Notes under the pieces: model-generated
Seen by the model: only the letters and a program-made list of their open reading frames with translations
Databases searched by the model: none
What the model was told of the DNA's origin: nothing
Shown here: positions 61,573-64,000 of the stretch, one piece after another
Position numbering within the stretch: the stretch's first letter is position 1
Layout: each line of letters starts with the position of its first letter
DNA from: Parasporobacterium paucivorans DSM 15970
GTDB lineage: Bacteria > Bacillota > Clostridia > Lachnospirales > Lachnospiraceae
Length of the DNA: 64,000 nt
NCBI RefSeq assembly: GCF_900141895.1
Contig: NZ_FQYT01000007.1
Coordinates: 1 to 64,000 of the forward strand
Direction: 5' to 3'
Position numbers and translations under genes: made by a program

Positions 61573-62683
61573 GGAATGGCAGGAGGAACTGAACGGCAAT
61601 ATCACGAAACTGAGTGAAATCTCAGAAAAACTGAATATGTCACCGGACCAGGAAGAACAACTTGAAAGGATTGCCCGGCGCTTTCCGCTGTCGGTGCCGC
61701 GCTACTATCTCTCCCTCATCGACTGGTCCGATCCGGAAGATCCCATCCGAAAAATGTGCATTCCTTCATTGGACGAGCTGGAGATGGAAGGAAGCTTTGA
61801 CACCAGCGGGGAAGCCCAGAACACCGTGATGCCGGGAATGCAGCATAAATATAACGAGACGGCCCTGATCCTTTCCAATAATCAGTGCGCCATGTACTGC
61901 AGGCATTGTTTCAGAAAGAGACTGGTGGGCGTGAAGGAGGATGAGATCGGCGGGGATATCCTCCGTATGGCCGGATACGTGGCCGACCATCCCCAGATCA
62001 ACAACGTCCTCATAACGGGCGGAGACTTCCTGATGAATTCCAACAGCCAGATTGTACAGTACCTGGAGGCGTTCTGTAGAATGGACCAGCTGGATTTCAT
62101 ACGGCTGGGGAGCCGGATGCCGGTAGTGCTGCCCGGTCGCATAACCAGCGACCCGGAACTTCTGGATATCCTGAATTTCTATAACAGAAGAAAGCAGCTT
62201 TATCTGATTACCCAGTTCAATCACCCGAACGAATGCACTCCGAAGGCAAAAGTGTCCATAAAAGCTATCCAGGAGCTGGGAATCCCCGTAAAGAACCAGG
62301 CGGTGCTCCTCAAAGGAGTAAACGACGACAGCAACGTCCTGGCAAAGCTTTTCCGTAGCCTTACATCCTGGGGCATAGTGGGTCATTATATATTCCAGTG
62401 CCGTCCCGTGCGGGGAGTGGGCGGCCGTTTCCAGGTCTCCATCAAAATGGGATGCCAGCTTGTAAACGATGCCAATGCCAAGCAAAACGGTCTTGGAAAA
62501 TCCGCAGATTATACCATGTCCCACCGATCCGGAAAAATCCGGATTCTCGGGGAAACGGAGGAGGGGAAAATGCTCTTCAAGTACCAGCAGGCCAGGAACA
62601 GAAAGGATATCGGCAGGATATTTGCCCTTGCACTGGAGGAAGACCAGTGCTGGCTTCCGGACTCAAATTCTCTGCCTGTATAA
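61565..62683 (+). CDS. KamA-family radical SAM protein
   Basis: 372 residues related to lysine 2,3-aminomutase: ALILSNNQCAMYCRHCFRKRLVG carries the C-X3-C-X2-C cluster motif, then DHPQINNVLITGGDFLMN, LGSRMPVVLPGRIT and QFNHPNECTPKAK. The usual PLP-lysine motif with PGGGGK is not present; the equivalent segment reads MSHRSGKIRILG, so it may still bind PLP or may be an EpmB-like or different aminomutase. TTG start at 61565 with GAGAGGAG upstream, overlapping the EcsC-like gene. Confidence 0.82.
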   Translation: MIREWQEELNGNITKLSEISEKLNMSPDQEEQLERIARRFPLSVPRYYLSLIDWSDPEDPIRKMCIPSLDELEMEGSFDTSGEAQNTVMPGMQHKYNETALILSNNQCAMYCRHCFRKRLVGVKEDEIGGDILRMAGYVADHPQINNVLITGGDFLMNSNSQIVQYLEAFCRMDQLDFIRLGSRMPVVLPGRITSDPELLDILNFYNRRKQLYLITQFNHPNECTPKAKVSIKAIQELGIPVKNQAVLLKGVNDDSNVLAKLFRSLTSWGIVGHYIFQCRPVRGVGGRFQVSIKMGCQLVNDANAKQNGLGKSADYTMSHRSGKIRILGETEEGKMLFKYQQARNRKDIGRIFALALEEDQCWLPDSNSLPV

Positions 62684-62763
62684 AAAGTGTATAGCGGTAC
62701 CACAGTTGGTGCGTGAAAAGATACAATTGATGCAATGGACTTCATAAATAAGCTGATTTATGG

Positions 62764-62769
62764 TATAAT
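62764..62769 (+). promoter_or_regulatory. Possible udk promoter with leader terminator
   Basis: TATAAT at 62764-62769 with a poor TTCATA 17 bp upstream. The predicted leader meets a strong terminator (62841-62886) before udk, so udk may be attenuated. The 235-bp gap holds no gene. Confidence 0.4.
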
Positions 62770-62840
62770 CTGGATGTGATTTAGCAATAAATCATGGGAG
62801 AGAACTGTTTTTGAGAGGGTTTAAGAAGGGGTATTATCCA

Positions 62841-62886
62841 AAAACCAGAGCAGATGCCATACAAACGGCGTCTGCTCTGGTTTTTT
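62841..62886 (+). terminator. Terminator upstream of uridine kinase gene
   Basis: 14-bp perfect stem AAAACCAGAGCAGA with TCTGCTCTGGTTTT, followed by T. It ends the kamA-like transcript or acts as an attenuator for udk. Confidence 0.88.
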
Positions 62887-62918
62887 AAATCCAGAACAGC
62901 CACACGGGGGGTGAAATA

Positions 62919-63533
62919 ATGATAATCATTGGGATTGCCGGAGGATCCGGCGCCGGAAAGACGACGGTCGCACGCTCCATTGCGGACCGGTTCGGTACTG
63001 AAAGCGTAAACTATCTGTCCCAGGACTGGTATTATAAGGATTTTTCCAACCTGACTCTTACAGAAAGGGCGGAGCTGAATCTGGACCATCCGAACTCATT
63101 TGATACGGAATTGCTGCTGAGCCATTTAAATCAGCTGCGACAGGGATTATCTGTAGAAGCTCCGGTTTACGATTTTAAAATACACAGCAGAACCGAAGAG
63201 ACCAGAGCCATGACTCCCAGAATGGTTGTCGTTCTGGAGGGCATTCTTGTGCTGGCCATCGAAGAGATACGCCCCATTCTGGATATCAAGATCTTTGTGG
63301 ATGCGGACGCGGACATCCGCCTGATACGCCGGCTGGAGAGAGACATAAAAGAACGAGGAAGCACCTACGATGCAACCGTTAAACGGTATCTGGGCACGGT
63401 CAAGCCGATGCATGAAGCCTTTGTGGAGCCGTCCAAAAGGTTTGCCGATATTATAGTGCCCCATGGAGGGGAAAACAAGATTGCAGTAGACATGCTGGTT
63501 GAGCTAGTTGAACATTATTTGTTTGAGATATAA
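62919..63533 (+). CDS. udk: Uridine kinase
   Basis: 204 residues. Phosphorylates uridine and cytidine in pyrimidine salvage. P-loop GIAGGSGAGKTTVARSI (residues 5-21), LSQDWYYKDFSNLT, NLDHPNSFDTELLLSHL, PVYDFKIHSRTEET, VLEGILVLAIEEIRP and DADADIRLIRRLERDIKERGST are the family blocks. GGGGGTG precedes the ATG. Confidence 0.95.
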   Translation: MIIIGIAGGSGAGKTTVARSIADRFGTESVNYLSQDWYYKDFSNLTLTERAELNLDHPNSFDTELLLSHLNQLRQGLSVEAPVYDFKIHSRTEETRAMTPRMVVVLEGILVLAIEEIRPILDIKIFVDADADIRLIRRLERDIKERGSTYDATVKRYLGTVKPMHEAFVEPSKRFADIIVPHGGENKIAVDMLVELVEHYLFEI

Positions 63534-63560
63534 ATACCTGAAGGGAAAATAAGAATAGAC

Positions 63561-64000
63561 ATGAGAATGAAAGCATATTTGCATAAAGTACAGTATTACG
63601 AGACAGACCAGATGGGGGTGGTGCACCATTCGAACTATATCCGGTGGTTTGAAGAAGCCAGAGTCGACTACATGGAACAGATGGGGAAGGGATATGACGT
63701 GATGGAAGAGGAAGGATTCCAATGCCCTGTCGTTTCGGTCAGCTGTGACTTCAAATCCATGACGAAATTTCCAAATTCCGTTTATATCCTTGCAAAGGTA
63801 AAGGAATTCAATGGAATCACCTTCATCTTTTCCTATAAAGTCACCGATGCCGTTACCGGGGAAATCAGGGCAACAGGCGAAAGCAGGCACTGCTTCCTGG
63901 ACGGCAAAGGCGGCATCGTTTCCGTCAAAAAAACAGACAAGGAATTATTTGAATTATTCAATGCCTATGTTGGCAGCGAAACAGCAATATCCGTTTCGTG
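63561..64000 (+). CDS. Acyl-CoA thioesterase (YbgC/4HBT), cut by window end
   Basis: At least 146 residues; the 3' end is beyond the window. Hot-dog fold start KVQYYETDQMGVVHHSNYIRWFEEARVDYMEQMG with the catalytic Asp in ETDQMG is diagnostic of the 4-hydroxybenzoyl-CoA thioesterase/YbgC group, which hydrolyses acyl-CoAs. AAGGGAAAA upstream is a modest ribosome site. It lies 27 bp after udk. The natural substrate is unknown. Confidence 0.88.
   Translation, partial: MRMKAYLHKVQYYETDQMGVVHHSNYIRWFEEARVDYMEQMGKGYDVMEEEGFQCPVVSVSCDFKSMTKFPNSVYILAKVKEFNGITFIFSYKVTDAVTGEIRATGESRHCFLDGKGGIVSVKKTDKELFELFNAYVGSETAISVS

Noticed and set aside
1-64000. tRNA, rRNA, CRISPR arrays or prophage
   Set aside because: Read by eye on both strands, no clover-leaf genes, rRNA segments, regularly spaced repeats or phage structural genes were recognised; short tRNAs could still be missed without a covariance search.

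Overview
The window reads as chromosome of a strictly anaerobic Clostridia-type Firmicute. The signs are strong AGGAGG ribosome sites with frequent TTG/GTG starts, oxygen-sensitive radical-SAM enzymes, a KamA-family protein, a siroheme/4Fe-4S sulfite reductase, RNase J, a Mo-dependent hydroxytransferase and corrinoid-methyltransferase-like URO-D proteins. No rRNA, tRNA or CRISPR was seen. The genus cannot be decided from the sequence; a gut or rumen degrader of plant polyphenols would fit.

Region 1 (0.2-6.2 kb): an operon for organosulfur use, with an SsuABC/TauABC-like transporter, a cytoplasmic-looking arylsulfotransferase and a sulfite/nitrite reductase. Region 2 (6.2-9.7 kb): a decayed IS256-type transposase, a C39-like protease, an internally deleted TcdA (ThiF/E1-like) and a rhodanese-TtcA fusion. 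Region 3 (9.8-17.8 kb): a copper island with an HMA/DsbD_2/cupredoxin fusion, a DUF2318 lipoprotein, CopA, an unknown membrane-anchored protein, CopZ and a two-component system.

Region 4 (17.9-25.9 kb): sulfur amino acid genes (MalY-like lyase, MetB/MetC-like enzyme, MetY, DUF2325, a YezD-like small protein, CysK, a three-cysteine Rrf2 regulator), then FdhD paired with a cysteine desulfurase. Region 5 (26.1-38.2 kb): mixed genes. They include a radical-SAM protein, two near-identical URO-D genes flanking an NCS2 permease, UspA, RNase J, UppP, type I IPP isomerase, an LpdD-like protein and CorA. Region 6 (38.3-43.1 kb): a complete LivKGFHM-type ABC transporter.

Region 7 (43.1-54.3 kb) is the most interesting part: two paralogous MerR/BmrR-like regulators, a LysR regulator, UbiX, a sodium:solute symporter with tiny membrane peptides, and both subunits of a pyrogallol:phloroglucinol transhydroxylase. 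Six promoters here share TTGACT, a 19-bp spacer and an internal dyad TGTATA-N5-TATACA, which is the geometry of MerR-activated promoters. They front lysR, ubiX, a 31-codon gene, the symporter, athLS and a gene-free transcript of about 100 nt that looks like a structured small RNA. I infer one regulon for aromatic (gallate/pyrogallol-type) metabolism.

Region 8 (54.4-60.6 kb): a GntR regulator and a molybdenum cofactor operon (MobB-MoeA fusion, MoaA, MoaC, MOSC, MPT-binding protein, MogA) behind a structured leader ending in an intrinsic terminator, a candidate Moco-type riboswitch. It would supply cofactor to the transhydroxylase. Region 9 (60.7-64 kb): EcsC-like protein, KamA-family protein, uridine kinase and a thioesterase cut by the window end.
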